A DNA stretch of 64,000 nucleotides from Lachancea thermotolerans CBS 6340. Its lineage: Eukaryota; Ascomycota; Saccharomycetes; Saccharomycetales; Saccharomycetaceae. A model generated the notes under the pieces. The model searched no databases and had not been told where the DNA came from. It saw nothing but the letters and a program-made list of their open reading frames with translations. This document shows, piece after piece, positions 55,360 through 64,000 of the stretch (positions are counted from its first letter, which is position 1; every line of letters starts with the position of its first letter). The translations under genes were made by a program, and so were the position numbers. The DNA lies in contig NC_013083.1 of assembly GCF_000142805.1 (NCBI RefSeq), forward strand, positions 1,488,001 through 1,552,000, read 5' to 3'.

Positions 55360-57480
55360 TTATCTCTCTTCGCCAAAGAATAAAAACATGAAGCGGTCCT
55401 TTTTCCTTCTTAGATTCTCGTAGCGGCGGGGGCGGTGTTCGTAATGGTCGCTGTAAGTGGTAGCCTCGAAAGCCCCGTGGAAGGCGGCTATGTGGTAGTA
55501 AGAGTTGTGATTACGCTCCTCTGTTACAGACTTTTGATTGTTGTTTTTGTTGTCAATGACTGCACCCTTTGCAGCAACTCTGACTGTGCCTGCGTTTCTA
55601 TGCCACTCTGATTTCAAGACCTGCGTAGGCTCCTTTCCTGGTGCAACCTTGTTGTTGCGAAGTTGACTCTGCGGGCCCTCACTTTTTGAAAGCTTCTGCG
55701 CCAGATCCTTCAATTTGTTCTTCGCGCGTTGACACTTGTTCAGGATTTGATGCTTTGCCCCGACATCATTAGAGTGGAACCCCCGTCTAATCCAGTTCCT
55801 CAGCTGCTGCGTGTGGCGGTGTTCGTGATTTCGGCGGCCTCGTGTCCAGAAATGACCTTGCCCACCAATAATAATAGTGGTTTCGTCCTCAATCAGTGAG
55901 TAATTGTTTTGATACCGGAAAAAGTCGTTACTCGCTGAAGTTTCAATGGTACGAGTCTGAATAGTAGATGGATTCGCATGAGGATCCTCGTCCTGAAAAA
56001 TTGTAAGCCAACCGAGCCCGCTTGCTGACGCTTTTTCTTTCACAGTTGTTGCTTCCAAAACTTCAGTGTTAAGGCTATCAAGTGCGCAAATGTCCATGAC
56101 TTCGTTGATAAACAAATGAACAAGGTCAAACTCATAGCTCTTGGGATTTTGTGACGCTTGCTCCAAAGATCTTCTACTATAAAATGTTGTTTCGCATATG
56201 GTTTCTGGACGCGCAACCTTCCACTGGCTAAGAAAATGGTTGGCCCAATGCACTGTTTTGGTTTTAAACGATTCACAGGAATGGGTCCAATTTTGAACTA
56301 GTTTGTCGAGGCCGACAACAAGCTCTGTGTTTCCACTAACCACGGAGTTTCTCAAAAAACCTTCGAGACAGCCCAGCAAAAGTGGGCATTCTAGATCTTT
56401 TATAATGCCGGCTGTTTGAGCAAATAAAACAACAAGCTCGAAGAGCTTTTTGATTTCCAGTAATAATATGGCGTAGAGTGTCGTAAATACTTCCAAAGTC
56501 TCAATATCTCCCTTACGGCTTTTGCTGAAAGGGCTTGCATCTTGAGGCATAATGACATCGAAGTTTAAGGCGTCGAGTAATGTTCGGGGAACAAACTTGA
56601 GTGTTTCAAGTTTCTCTAAAATCCAGTCATCTCCATGAAGCTTTTGAAGAGATCTCGTTTGCTTCCAGCAACGAGTGTCAAATCTTGTTCTTTTCAGCAG
56701 GGCCAGCGACTTTTCGAACTTTTCAAATAACGGCTGCTGCTCCTGTGGTGCATACTCTAATATCAAACATTCAAGAATTGCGGAGATATGATTTTTGAGC
56801 TCACAGAGCTCAGTTTGGTCCCAACTATTGGCATTACAATTTTGTAGGAAGCCGCTATTAGTGACAAATTTGAATAACGTCTGAGAGGTAAGATCGACAA
56901 ATCCGATGATGTCGGTTAGTGGGCCAATAGATTCAGGAATAGTGCCAATGATTTCTTGGGGAGAGGATATTTGATTTGCTTCAACGCTGTACTCCGCGCA
57001 GCCGTTGTCCTGAGCATACCTGGCGTCAGCCACATACAATGAGAGGTAGGCATTGAGTAATTTCAGTGTCAGTTCATTGTTTTCATTGGTTGCCGTCGCG
57101 GTGAGTGATTCCATCTTTCGGCTGTTATCATGTGCGTATGAGTGTGTCATTGAGGAGTTCAACGAATAGCGGATGACGCTACCTCCATCAGAGATGTCGC
57201 CAATAGTATCACAATCCGCTGAACCCTTTTTAAATGGAGCCTGCTCACAATCTAGCCGATATGGGTCGAACAGATCGCCAGGTGTTGAAGTCGGAGATGC
57301 TCTATGCAACTTCGGACCTGTGCCCCTGTCACACAAAAAGCTTTGGTCGCTGTCGCTCTGGCCAACATCGCTCTCGTGAGATGGGGCGCTCAAAATTGAA
57401 GGCCCAGTTGACTTGGAATGGCGTAACGAATTCAAATAGCCCAGAGTAGGCTGTATAAAATCCTTATACATTTCAGACAT
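55360..57480 (-). CDS. Probable Spo77-type sporulation protein
   Basis: A 706-residue soluble protein. It has a helical, leucine-rich middle (about residues 130-470), a low-complexity N-terminal part and a His/Asn/Arg-rich C terminus. I see no catalytic motif, transmembrane helix or signal peptide. I base the name on place: in S. cerevisiae SPO77 (YLR341W, 477 residues) lies between RPP0 and FKS1, all in one direction, exactly as here. Spo77 acts with Sps1 in spore-wall assembly. The protein here would be far longer than its counterpart, so the identity is only probable. Confidence 0.55.
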   Translation of the reverse strand: MSEMYKDFIQPTLGYLNSLRHSKSTGPSILSAPSHESDVGQSDSDQSFLCDRGTGPKLHRASPTSTPGDLFDPYRLDCEQAPFKKGSADCDTIGDISDGGSVIRYSLNSSMTHSYAHDNSRKMESLTATATNENNELTLKLLNAYLSLYVADARYAQDNGCAEYSVEANQISSPQEIIGTIPESIGPLTDIIGFVDLTSQTLFKFVTNSGFLQNCNANSWDQTELCELKNHISAILECLILEYAPQEQQPLFEKFEKSLALLKRTRFDTRCWKQTRSLQKLHGDDWILEKLETLKFVPRTLLDALNFDVIMPQDASPFSKSRKGDIETLEVFTTLYAILLLEIKKLFELVVLFAQTAGIIKDLECPLLLGCLEGFLRNSVVSGNTELVVGLDKLVQNWTHSCESFKTKTVHWANHFLSQWKVARPETICETTFYSRRSLEQASQNPKSYEFDLVHLFINEVMDICALDSLNTEVLEATTVKEKASASGLGWLTIFQDEDPHANPSTIQTRTIETSASNDFFRYQNNYSLIEDETTIIIGGQGHFWTRGRRNHEHRHTQQLRNWIRRGFHSNDVGAKHQILNKCQRAKNKLKDLAQKLSKSEGPQSQLRNNKVAPGKEPTQVLKSEWHRNAGTVRVAAKGAVIDNKNNNQKSVTEERNHNSYYHIAAFHGAFEATTYSDHYEHRPRRYENLRRKKDRFMFLFFGEER

Positions 57481-57776
57481 AGTTCCTAGGTCCGATAGGT
57501 TGAAGTGAGCAGCGAGTCAATTCTTTTGTGATCAATCCAGATTTAAAGTCCCAAAAACTGACACAGACATTAAAACATTTTTGACAGAATCAAGTACGTC
57601 ACATAAACAAACCAGAAAGTGTCAGCCTCTATAACGGACAAGGCGCGTGGCGGGGCCGCTGGACGCATTAAACTTACACTGCACAAGTAGCTTAACTAAT
57701 AACTGATATTAGATGGTCCGATACAAATATATTACTTAAGAGGGGATTATATTTACGCACTCGAAAGCTAAATTGT

Positions 57777-58712
57777 TTAGTCGAACAGACCGAATCCCAT
57801 GTCGTCGTCCTCAGACTCCTCGTCCTCCTCTGGGGCAGCTTCCTCAGCTGGGGCAGAAGAAGAGTCGGCAGCGGCGACTGGAGCAGCAGAAGCGTACTTG
57901 TCTGGGTTCTCGATTCTGTCAGCCAACTCCTCGATCTCTGGGTAGATGTACTTGGAGGCAATGGCGACGGCCAACAAGTTCTTGTAGTTGTTGACGATAG
58001 AGTGACCAACAGATGGCAAGGTTGGGTAACCAATGGCCAAAGAGATGGCAGAGATGGTGGCGACGGCAGAGACGAAGTGCTTGACCAACTCCTCGTCGGT
58101 GATGTCCAAGATGGAGGATGGGAACACTTGGCCGTTGTCGTAGACCTGGACGACAGTCAAACCGAAAACGAAAGGAGAGATGTTCAACAAGTTCAACAAA
58201 GCAGCCTCGGAAGCACCGACCTTAGTACCGGCATCAACGACCTTGACGTCGGAGACAATCTCAATGGTACCTCTGGCAATCTTGGTTGGGACACCCAAAG
58301 CCTGGAAGAAAGAGGTCTTACCTGGCTCCATACCGGTGTTGACGGCTCTGACCCAGATGTCCTCTGGGGCAATACCACCAGCTCTGGCTGGGGCGGCGAC
58401 AACGTTGGAGGTGATGACCTCCTTGATGTCCTTCAAAGAGTCGTTGGTGAAGACGAAACCGACGTTACCCTTGACGAAAGGCAACAACTTCTCGAAGTCT
58501 GGCAAGTCAGAGAGGAAACCTCTGATGGCACGTCTAACCATGGTGTTCTTACCCATGAGGACGACACCACGGCCTCTCAGGTCCTTTCTGACCTCGTGCA
58601 TCTGCTGCGAAGAGACATTGTCGACACCGACAACGAACACAGACTTGTATTCTTCCAAGTACTCTCTGAGCTTGGCGAAGTATTCAGCTTTCTTCTCACG
58701 GATTCCTCCCAT
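57777..58712 (-). CDS. RPP0: 60S acidic ribosomal protein P0 (uL10)
   Basis: A 311-residue protein (S. cerevisiae 312). It is the base of the ribosomal stalk that recruits elongation factors. The N-terminal rRNA-binding domain begins [24 protein letters not shown]. An insertion domain follows, then helices that bind P1/P2 dimers, and the acidic end [17 protein letters not shown], the common P-protein tail. Codon bias is extreme. Two Rap1-type sites lie 260-290 bases upstream. RPP0 is YLR340W. Confidence 0.98.
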   Translation of the reverse strand: MGGIREKKAEYFAKLREYLEEYKSVFVVGVDNVSSQQMHEVRKDLRGRGVVLMGKNTMVRRAIRGFLSDLPDFEKLLPFVKGNVGFVFTNDSLKDIKEVITSNVVAAPARAGGIAPEDIWVRAVNTGMEPGKTSFFQALGVPTKIARGTIEIVSDVKVVDAGTKVGASEAALLNLLNISPFVFGLTVVQVYDNGQVFPSSILDITDEELVKHFVSAVATISAISLAIGYPTLPSVGHSIVNNYKNLLAVAIASKYIYPEIEELADRIENPDKYASAAPVAAADSSSAPAEEAAPEEDEESEDDDMGFGLFD

Positions 58713-59618
58713 TTCGACTTAGTGTGATAGGATGTTTAAAGGCTTCCTGGATGCTGAAGAAAGACGAAAGAAGCATAGGTGTAACACGACAATTTCACTA
58801 GTTTTGTCCAGGTGAAAAGTTTGGTTCCGGTGTGGCAGTCGAAAGCTTCGTCACATGTGACTGGTGATCATAGTACACGAAGAAGAGTCCCTATCAAAAT
58901 AGGAATCTGTATGCGAGATCAAATCGGTGTAAAAAATGAAATCTCCTAAATCGGATAAACCAAATACCCACATGTATGGGTGTAAACGTTTGATGTACGG
59001 GTGCTGGCAGTCATACATATGTTAATGTGATTGTTAACTATACAATGTAGATATAGTAACAGATTTGAGAGCAGCGCAGTGCCAAGACATCGCCACCATT
59101 GGGAGGAAAGCTCCGTTTTGGCCTCAGGCAAGCAATTTTTAGGCGTATTGCGGCCTTTGAGTGGAGTAAATGGCAAGCTGTTACCAAGAAATAACTGCCG
59201 CACAGAAATAACTTAACACTAAGAGTATAGCAGATGCTGCGAGCTTTATGAAATATCATATCAAACGATGCGCAACGCAGGGTCTTTCGGCTTCCATGAC
59301 TATAGCGCTAAGGACAGCACAAGTGGCAGCAGGGGAACAGGGTTGGTTAGTGTTAGCGTATATACCCGATCAGAATGTATATATACAAGATTACTGGTGT
59401 GCGGCCGAGCTTGAGTCGTTCGTTGGGCTCACAAGAAAGTTGCTCTGAAAACCAGTAATCCGTCTCGTTCCGTACATGGACGGCACGCGAAACACTCGAA
59501 TGGTTGGAGCCAGTCTCGGTCTCGCCCAGCGCTCGCCAACTCTCAGCTCCGCGCCGCTCTCTCTGTATGTTCTAATACCAAAGGTGGTTGGTTGGTTGGC
59601 TACTGTACCTTTAAAAAA
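58713..59618. promoter_or_regulatory. RPP0-POP6 divergent intergenic region
   Basis: About 900 bases with no recognised gene. It holds the RPP0 promoter with its Rap1-type sites. A 65-codon frame at 59248-59448 has no known family. Confidence 0.45.
58972..59003 (-). promoter_or_regulatory. Two Rap1-type sites upstream of RPP0
   Basis: The complement of 58972-58985 contains ACACCCATACAT, a near-perfect Rap1 site. The complement of 58993-59003 contains CACCCGTACAT, a second weaker site in the same orientation, 21 bases away. Tandem same-orientation Rap1 sites 250-450 bases upstream are the usual ribosomal-protein promoter design in S. cerevisiae. Confidence 0.7.
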
Positions 59619-60137
59619 ATGAAAAATGATGTCGATGCGGCGATCTCATCTCGTTCGACAAGGCCGAAAAAAATGGACGCGTCTGAGCACCCATCGCACT
59701 CCGGCGGCCAGCTGCTATACCTCAATGCCGAGACTGGTCTCGAAGCATCAGATTCTCCGGGCTGTTTCCAGTACATAGCCGACAAGGTCCTGCCATCGCT
59801 GCTAGGCGAGCTCGATCTGCCAAAATGCTACGTGCGCTACCTCTCAAAAAATACCAAGATCGAAGAGTACGTTGCTGACCTAGCGTCCCAGTTCGCGGAC
59901 AACAAGGCGCTCGTACTGTATTCGTACGGGTCCCACGTCCAAAAGGCCGTCACCATCATAGAGCTTGCCAAGAGGCGTATAGCAGTAGAAACCCCAGGAG
60001 CCGGCTTGGACCATCGCAACAAGCTGTCGCGCTTTGTGAACATTGTGCCTGGCCGCAACGAGCTGCTAGAGCGTAAGATCAACGTGCCCATTCTGGTGGC
60101 CCTGATCACACGGAAGACTGACGCTCCCTTACGCTGA
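59619..60137 (+). CDS. POP6: RNase P/MRP subunit Pop6
   Basis: A 172-residue Alba-like protein. The upstream frame opens with TTG (59592), so the ATG at 59619 is chosen; ATG 59673 (MDASEH) is an alternative giving 154 residues, nearer the 158 of S. cerevisiae Pop6. The Alba-type segment ADNKALVLYSYGSHVQKAVTIIELAKRRI lies at about 95-125. Pop6 pairs with Pop7 on the RNA subunits of RNase P and RNase MRP and is found in telomerase. POP6 is YGR030C, adjoining IMO32 in S. cerevisiae; here RPP0 and SPO77 from the sister block are in between. Confidence 0.85.
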   Translation: MKNDVDAAISSRSTRPKKMDASEHPSHSGGQLLYLNAETGLEASDSPGCFQYIADKVLPSLLGELDLPKCYVRYLSKNTKIEEYVADLASQFADNKALVLYSYGSHVQKAVTIIELAKRRIAVETPGAGLDHRNKLSRFVNIVPGRNELLERKINVPILVALITRKTDAPLR

Positions 60138-60497
60138 GAGGCAGGTTTCGCTGGCCGCACCGCGGAGACGGAATCTTCTGGAGTGAGCACCAGTGCCGGG
60201 TGCGTCCGCTGACCTAACCAATTGTTTGCCCTGTCCGCTCCAATCACATATACCGGGCTTATCTCTCTGACTCTGCACAGTGTCTCGACTCAAGCGATAA
60301 AACCACCGGAATTTTAGATAAGGCTTAACCCGACAAACCAAGTTCTTCGAAAGCGCTCGAGTCCTAGCAATTTTAAGGAATCAGGTTCTGAATCACAATA
60401 AATTCAAGCGTATAGTTTCAAACCGCCAAACCCTGAACTCAAGGGCTCTCATATCGACTTGTTTCTCTCTTAATCACTTCCTCCCGGTTCTTGAATA
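60138..60497. other. POP6 3' flank
   Basis: A 360-base gap. I recall an H/ACA snoRNA (snR46) near POP6 in S. cerevisiae, so this stretch was read for one. A small inverted repeat GCCC...GGGC (60229-60259) is visible, but I could not build a convincing H/ACA fold. Confidence 0.3.
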
Positions 60498-61988
60498 ATG
60501 ATAGATCTGAGCCTAGTACTAGGAAAGCATGTGACATTTCCACTGCTGTGCTATGTGTCCTACCTATGGTACATGGACTTGAAGGCAGAGCAGAGGGCGG
60601 AACAGAAGGCCGACGATGAGCATCGTGTTCCAGCAAGAGACCAACCTGCAGATGAGCCTGCTAAGGATCGCTCGGAGAGTACCATTGGCTCGAAGTGGTC
60701 GCCGATCCCTCTCATGAAAGAGCAAGTTACACCTGCTACGTCGGAGCCAGACTACAGACCCTGGTACGCGACGAAACCGTACCCCTACAAGCCTTTCAAA
60801 TCCGGCGAGTACCGGCTTAATATGGGCGTCAAACCAATTCCCCTCAGCCACTGGCTGATCATGGAGAACACATACAAGGAAAGGATCGAGGCGAAATGGG
60901 AAATCATAAAGAAGAACTACAAGGACGTGATGTTCTGCCTAGACCCCGCAATGGTTAACAGCACGGGAAGTGGCGGGGCAGCCCCTGTCGCCACAGGTGA
61001 TGCGGCTTTCAGCGAAGGTACTCTCGTTACCCTCGAAGACGTCGAGAAATGCCTAGAGGCAGTGTGCGAGCTCTACGACCATGTCGTTGGCTACCTTTGC
61101 CAGAGGTTTCCACAGTACTTCGAGGTCGTACTGTCGCCCTCAAGTGAGTCCGCGGGCGTGTTTCACAGTAAGGTCATGGACGAATTCCACCCCGTCGACC
61201 CACGCGCGTACTTAGAGCTCGAGAACGACAGCCTGGCGTTCATCCAGTACCGTTGCAAAAACGCTGACATTGTGCCCTCCAAGGTTACTGACGGCAGCGT
61301 CAAGAAGGACAGCGTAGGATACATGTCCCTCGTCACCACGGCCCGGACCAGGCGGGCGCACGAGCTGATCCTGGCTATGGCCAGAATGGTCGAAGAGGAT
61401 AAGATGCTTCTTCTGCCGAACAGCAGTGGCCAGTTTAACAACGAATACATTCTCATGGCCGGCTGCTTCGCATTCGCCGCAGGCTTCAACCCTCGCCAGC
61501 GCTTCCTGAAGCCGCTGACCTTGGTGCACGGGCCCGTCCCAGACTACAAGAAGAACCTGCAAGCTCACATGAACCGCTTCTTCCACACCCACCAGCCGGG
61601 GAGACTGGTTCTGCGAGTCAACTTCTCCTTCCAGACCCACACAAAGCTGTACGTGACCGACGACAACAAGGGAGCCGACGGTGAGCTCATCTTCGCCAAG
61701 ACTCTGGACCAGCTCCGCGGCGGCCGCGACCTGTTCTACCGTTCCGAGCGCCAGTGTCTCATCAAGCTAGGGCCTTCCACAAACGCCATGTGCTTCTCCA
61801 TCAAGACATACCTGTGGAGTATGTCCGAGCAATTCCTCACTGACGAGTACTACTCTCAGCACGGAGTTCTCCAGGACCTCTACGACGCGGTCGCTGGTAT
61901 GCAAGACAACATTAGCCACTACAAGCGTAAGCCCGAATGGGGGCCCGCTCTGCTAGGCCTCCTCCAGAAGAGGCTCCAAGCCAATTGA
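60498..61988 (+). CDS. DUF3445 protein (heme-dependent oxidative N-demethylase-like)
   Basis: A 496-residue protein. A hydrophobic stretch at about 10-25 (VTFPLLCYVSYLWYM) could be a membrane anchor. An acidic/basic linker follows, then a DUF3445 domain from about residue 108 (MGVKPIPLSHWLIMENTYKE) to about 470. Typical family points are VEEDKMLLLP, LVHGPVPDYKKNLQAHMNRFF, RSERQCLIKLGPSTNAMCFSIKTYLW. Members resemble the alpha subunit of bacterial heme-dependent dimethylamine N-demethylase; fungal function is mostly unknown. I recall no member in S. cerevisiae, so this is an insertion into, or retention within, the RPP0-VRP1 block. Confidence 0.85.
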   Translation: MIDLSLVLGKHVTFPLLCYVSYLWYMDLKAEQRAEQKADDEHRVPARDQPADEPAKDRSESTIGSKWSPIPLMKEQVTPATSEPDYRPWYATKPYPYKPFKSGEYRLNMGVKPIPLSHWLIMENTYKERIEAKWEIIKKNYKDVMFCLDPAMVNSTGSGGAAPVATGDAAFSEGTLVTLEDVEKCLEAVCELYDHVVGYLCQRFPQYFEVVLSPSSESAGVFHSKVMDEFHPVDPRAYLELENDSLAFIQYRCKNADIVPSKVTDGSVKKDSVGYMSLVTTARTRRAHELILAMARMVEEDKMLLLPNSSGQFNNEYILMAGCFAFAAGFNPRQRFLKPLTLVHGPVPDYKKNLQAHMNRFFHTHQPGRLVLRVNFSFQTHTKLYVTDDNKGADGELIFAKTLDQLRGGRDLFYRSERQCLIKLGPSTNAMCFSIKTYLWSMSEQFLTDEYYSQHGVLQDLYDAVAGMQDNISHYKRKPEWGPALLGLLQKRLQAN

Positions 61989-62450
61989 TTACAAACTACC
62001 CGCCCCAAAAAGAGCATTTTAAAAAAACTGTGTCATTGAGCTTTACGGACAGCCAAGTCAGATTCTCAACAAGTCGCACGCACGCAGTTCCATATAGTGT
62101 AACTTCCCCGTGTGCACACACAAATGACAAATTTACTCTGCGCATCGCTTTGAATCCACAAACCACGATCGACTAGTGGATCTTCGAAGATGCCCATATG
62201 GGCCCCCCTCCGAGGAGAGAAGCCCAGGTTTCAATTTTTTTAGAAAAGAAGTGAACCAAAGAATGAAAGATATGATATACACATATGCGTTTTTATAGTT
62301 TTTGTAAAGATAAACAGCATTGTTAACGAAATGAGCATGGCATGGAAACTATAGGGGAATTAAACATATTCTAAAAGGAGCTTCAGGGCAGGAAAGGTAT
62401 TCTACAAAAGCATCCAGCTAAACCTAAGAATTAAGACTAGCACGCACACA
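61989..62450. promoter_or_regulatory. VRP1 upstream region
   Basis: A 462-base gap, AT-rich at 62220-62380, with no gene. It holds the VRP1 promoter. Confidence 0.4.
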
Positions 62451-64000
62451 ATGGCTGGTCCGCCTCCACCTCCACCTCCCATGATGCCTGGGGCAGCTTC
62501 TGGTAGCTCGAAGCCGCCTGCGGCGCCACAGATGCAAATGGGTAGAGACGCCCTGCTTGGTGATATAAGGAAGGGCGCCCGCCTAAAGAAGGCTGTCACA
62601 AACGATAGAAGCGCACCGCAAGTAGGTGGCGGTGTTGTGTCTGGTAACGCGCCAAACCCCCCTACGCCCGCGTCAGCGCCACCAGTATCACAGGCACAAG
62701 CGATGCCGCCAATGCCGCTGCCGTCAGGCCCTCAACTCGGGGACATCCTGGCTGGCGGTATCCCAAAACTGAGGTCGACCTCCGGCGCGCCCAGGGGAGC
62801 GCCTGCGCCTCCGGTTCCCGGCATGTCCGCTCCACCAACTCCAGCGGCACCCGCTCCCCCAGCTCATCCAGTTCCTGCGGGATCTGCTCCTGGAATCCCG
62901 GGGTCCGCCCCTCCAATCCCAGGCTCAGCGCCTCCAGCACCCGCCGCTCCGCAGATCCCTTCCAGCAGACCTCACATGCCTTCTTCCAGGCCCACCAAAA
63001 GGAGATCGAATATCGAAGGGAAAGCGCCGCCCGTACCTTCGGCGCCTCCAGCACCTCCTGCGCCGCCAGCTTCAGCCCCTCCGCTACCTTCGTCGAACGC
63101 CCCAGGGACCCCTGCTCCTCTGCTGCCTCAAAGTAGTGCGCCGCCTGCGCCGCCAGTACCATTTGCCGCAGCTCCGCCGGCACCAGCATCTTCGGCCCCA
63201 TCAGTTCCTAAATCAAGTCCGTCATCAGCGCCTCCAGCGCCGCCGGCTCCATCGGCTCCCCCAGTACCGGGCCTGCCCAAGAGCAGCGCTCCACCGGCGC
63301 CACCAGCTCCGCCAGCTCCGCCAGCTCCTCCAGCTCCTCCAGCACCTCCTGTGCCATCCGCACCTGCTCTACCTAAAAGTGGTGCGCCTCCGGCACCCCC
63401 TGTGCCATCCGCACCTGCTCTACCTAAAAGTGGTGCGCCTCCGGCACCTCCAGCACCCACTTTACCAAAGAGCAGCGTACCACCAGCACCCCCAGCACCC
63501 CCAGCACTTCCAGCCTCTTCTGCTGCTCCACAACGTAGGGCACCATCCGCAGCTTCTGCACCACCGGCGCCTATGCCTGCCGCTGGGGGCTTGCCGTTCT
63601 TGGCCGAGATCCAGAAAAAACGAGACGATAGGTTCGTCATTGGCGAAAACTCCAAGTACACAACAAAAGTTGAGCCAACGAATGATCCAGAACCAGTCAA
63701 GGCCCCAACTTTGGATAAAACATCTCAGAATGCTCCCTCGGGCCAAGGAATGTCTTTCCTAGACGAGATGAACTCGAAATTGAATGCACAGCACACTAAG
63801 CCGCCTGCTTCACCATCCATACCACCACCTCCCCCAACAAGTGGTGCACCCCCAGTTCCACGTGCCCCTCCTGCCGCACCCCCACCTGCTACAAAAGCAC
63901 CACCACTGCCTTCTTTCTCCGCCCCCAGTACGAACGCAGCCCCCCCACCACCACCTCCACCTCCAGTTTCTTCATTACCTCCACCACCTCCTCCAATCCC
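62451..64000 (+). CDS. VRP1: Verprolin (WIP family), 3' end beyond window
   Basis: An open frame of 516 codons running off the right edge, from the ATG at 62451 (MAGPPPPPPPMMPG). A WH2 actin-binding motif follows: GRDALLGDIRKGARLKKAVTNDRS in two parts at about residues 32-55. QLGDILAGGIPKL, GGLPFLAEIQKKRDDRF and GMSFLDEM are repeats that also occur in S. cerevisiae Vrp1. The rest is Pro/Ala/Ser-rich with many APP runs. Verprolin carries actin monomers and binds Las17 and type I myosins at cortical patches. Other frames in this stretch are open by composition only. VRP1 is YLR337C. Confidence 0.97.
   Translation, partial: MAGPPPPPPPMMPGAASGSSKPPAAPQMQMGRDALLGDIRKGARLKKAVTNDRSAPQVGGGVVSGNAPNPPTPASAPPVSQAQAMPPMPLPSGPQLGDILAGGIPKLRSTSGAPRGAPAPPVPGMSAPPTPAAPAPPAHPVPAGSAPGIPGSAPPIPGSAPPAPAAPQIPSSRPHMPSSRPTKRRSNIEGKAPPVPSAPPAPPAPPASAPPLPSSNAPGTPAPLLPQSSAPPAPPVPFAAAPPAPASSAPSVPKSSPSSAPPAPPAPSAPPVPGLPKSSAPPAPPAPPAPPAPPAPPAPPVPSAPALPKSGAPPAPPVPSAPALPKSGAPPAPPAPTLPKSSVPPAPPAPPALPASSAAPQRRAPSAASAPPAPMPAAGGLPFLAEIQKKRDDRFVIGENSKYTTKVEPTNDPEPVKAPTLDKTSQNAPSGQGMSFLDEMNSKLNAQHTKPPASPSIPPPPPTSGAPPVPRAPPAAPPPATKAPPLPSFSAPSTNAAPPPPPPPPVSSLPPPPPPI

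Noticed and set aside
63128-63762. Long frames on both strands over VRP1
   Set aside because: The Pro/Ala-rich repetitive coding sequence keeps several frames open; the VRP1 frame alone has family similarity.
1-64000. LTR elements, CRISPR arrays, riboswitches
   Set aside because: No TG...CA-bounded repeats with a 5-base target duplication or retroelement-like frames were recognised; CRISPR is not expected in a yeast nucleus and no spacer array is present.

Overview
This is a nuclear segment from a budding yeast of the Saccharomycetaceae, most likely a lineage that never underwent the whole-genome duplication (Lachancea-like; the genus is an inference from gene order and moderate GC). From about 7.9 kb to the end, genes that in S. 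cerevisiae are split between two sister blocks, chrVII right arm (YGR030C-YGR044C) and chrXII right arm (YLR337C-YLR355C), sit interleaved as single copies. With one global flip, every recognised gene in this stretch keeps the relative strand of its S. cerevisiae counterpart. Genes are compact. One carries a spliceosomal intron with GTATGT and TACTAAC signals. There are three nuclear tRNA genes. Highly expressed genes (ILV5, TAL1, RPP0, RPL26) show the strong yeast codon bias.

Layout: 0-7 kb holds the 5' end of RPA135, tRNA-Lys(CTT), a GH17 cell-wall glucanase (SCW-type), a Mid2/Mtl1-type wall sensor, tRNA-Asp(GTC), an unrecognised 364-residue protein and THG1. 7.9-25 kb holds ILV5, a 1-Cys peroxiredoxin without presequence, RME1, a 1178-residue pogo/Fot1-type DDD transposase-like protein, TAL1, MTE1, an AIR1/2-type zinc-knuckle protein and an M19 dipeptidase. 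Most of the genes foreign to the S. cerevisiae order are here. 25-42 kb is a conserved block: BUD8/9, LUG1 (F-box/LRR), KSS1, NIT3, ORM1/2, ACB1, KAP95, CAX4, a degenerate PFK2/FBPase2-like protein and intron-containing RPL26. 42-64 kb holds tRNA-Arg(CCG), TIM21, GAS2, FKS1, IMO32, a probable SPO77, RPP0, POP6, a DUF3445 protein and the 5' part of VRP1.

Functional themes: cell wall and its signalling (SCW, MID2/MTL1, GAS2, FKS1); polarity, actin and filamentous growth (BUD8/9, KSS1, VRP1); entry into meiosis and sporulation (RME1, GAS2, SPO77); ribosome synthesis (RPA135, RPP0, RPL26, POP6, tRNAs). These are neighbours by ancestry and do not form operons.

Most worth a second look: the long transposase-like gene with all three catalytic acidic residues, its own TATA box and no terminal repeats I can see; the divergent echinocandin hot spot 1 in FKS1; the unrecognised gene that overlaps THG1 tail to tail; and the insertions (peroxiredoxin, transposase, AIR, M19, DUF3445) into an otherwise conserved block. 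Start codons were set on ATG; where an open frame continues upstream only through TTG or GTG, I used the first ATG.
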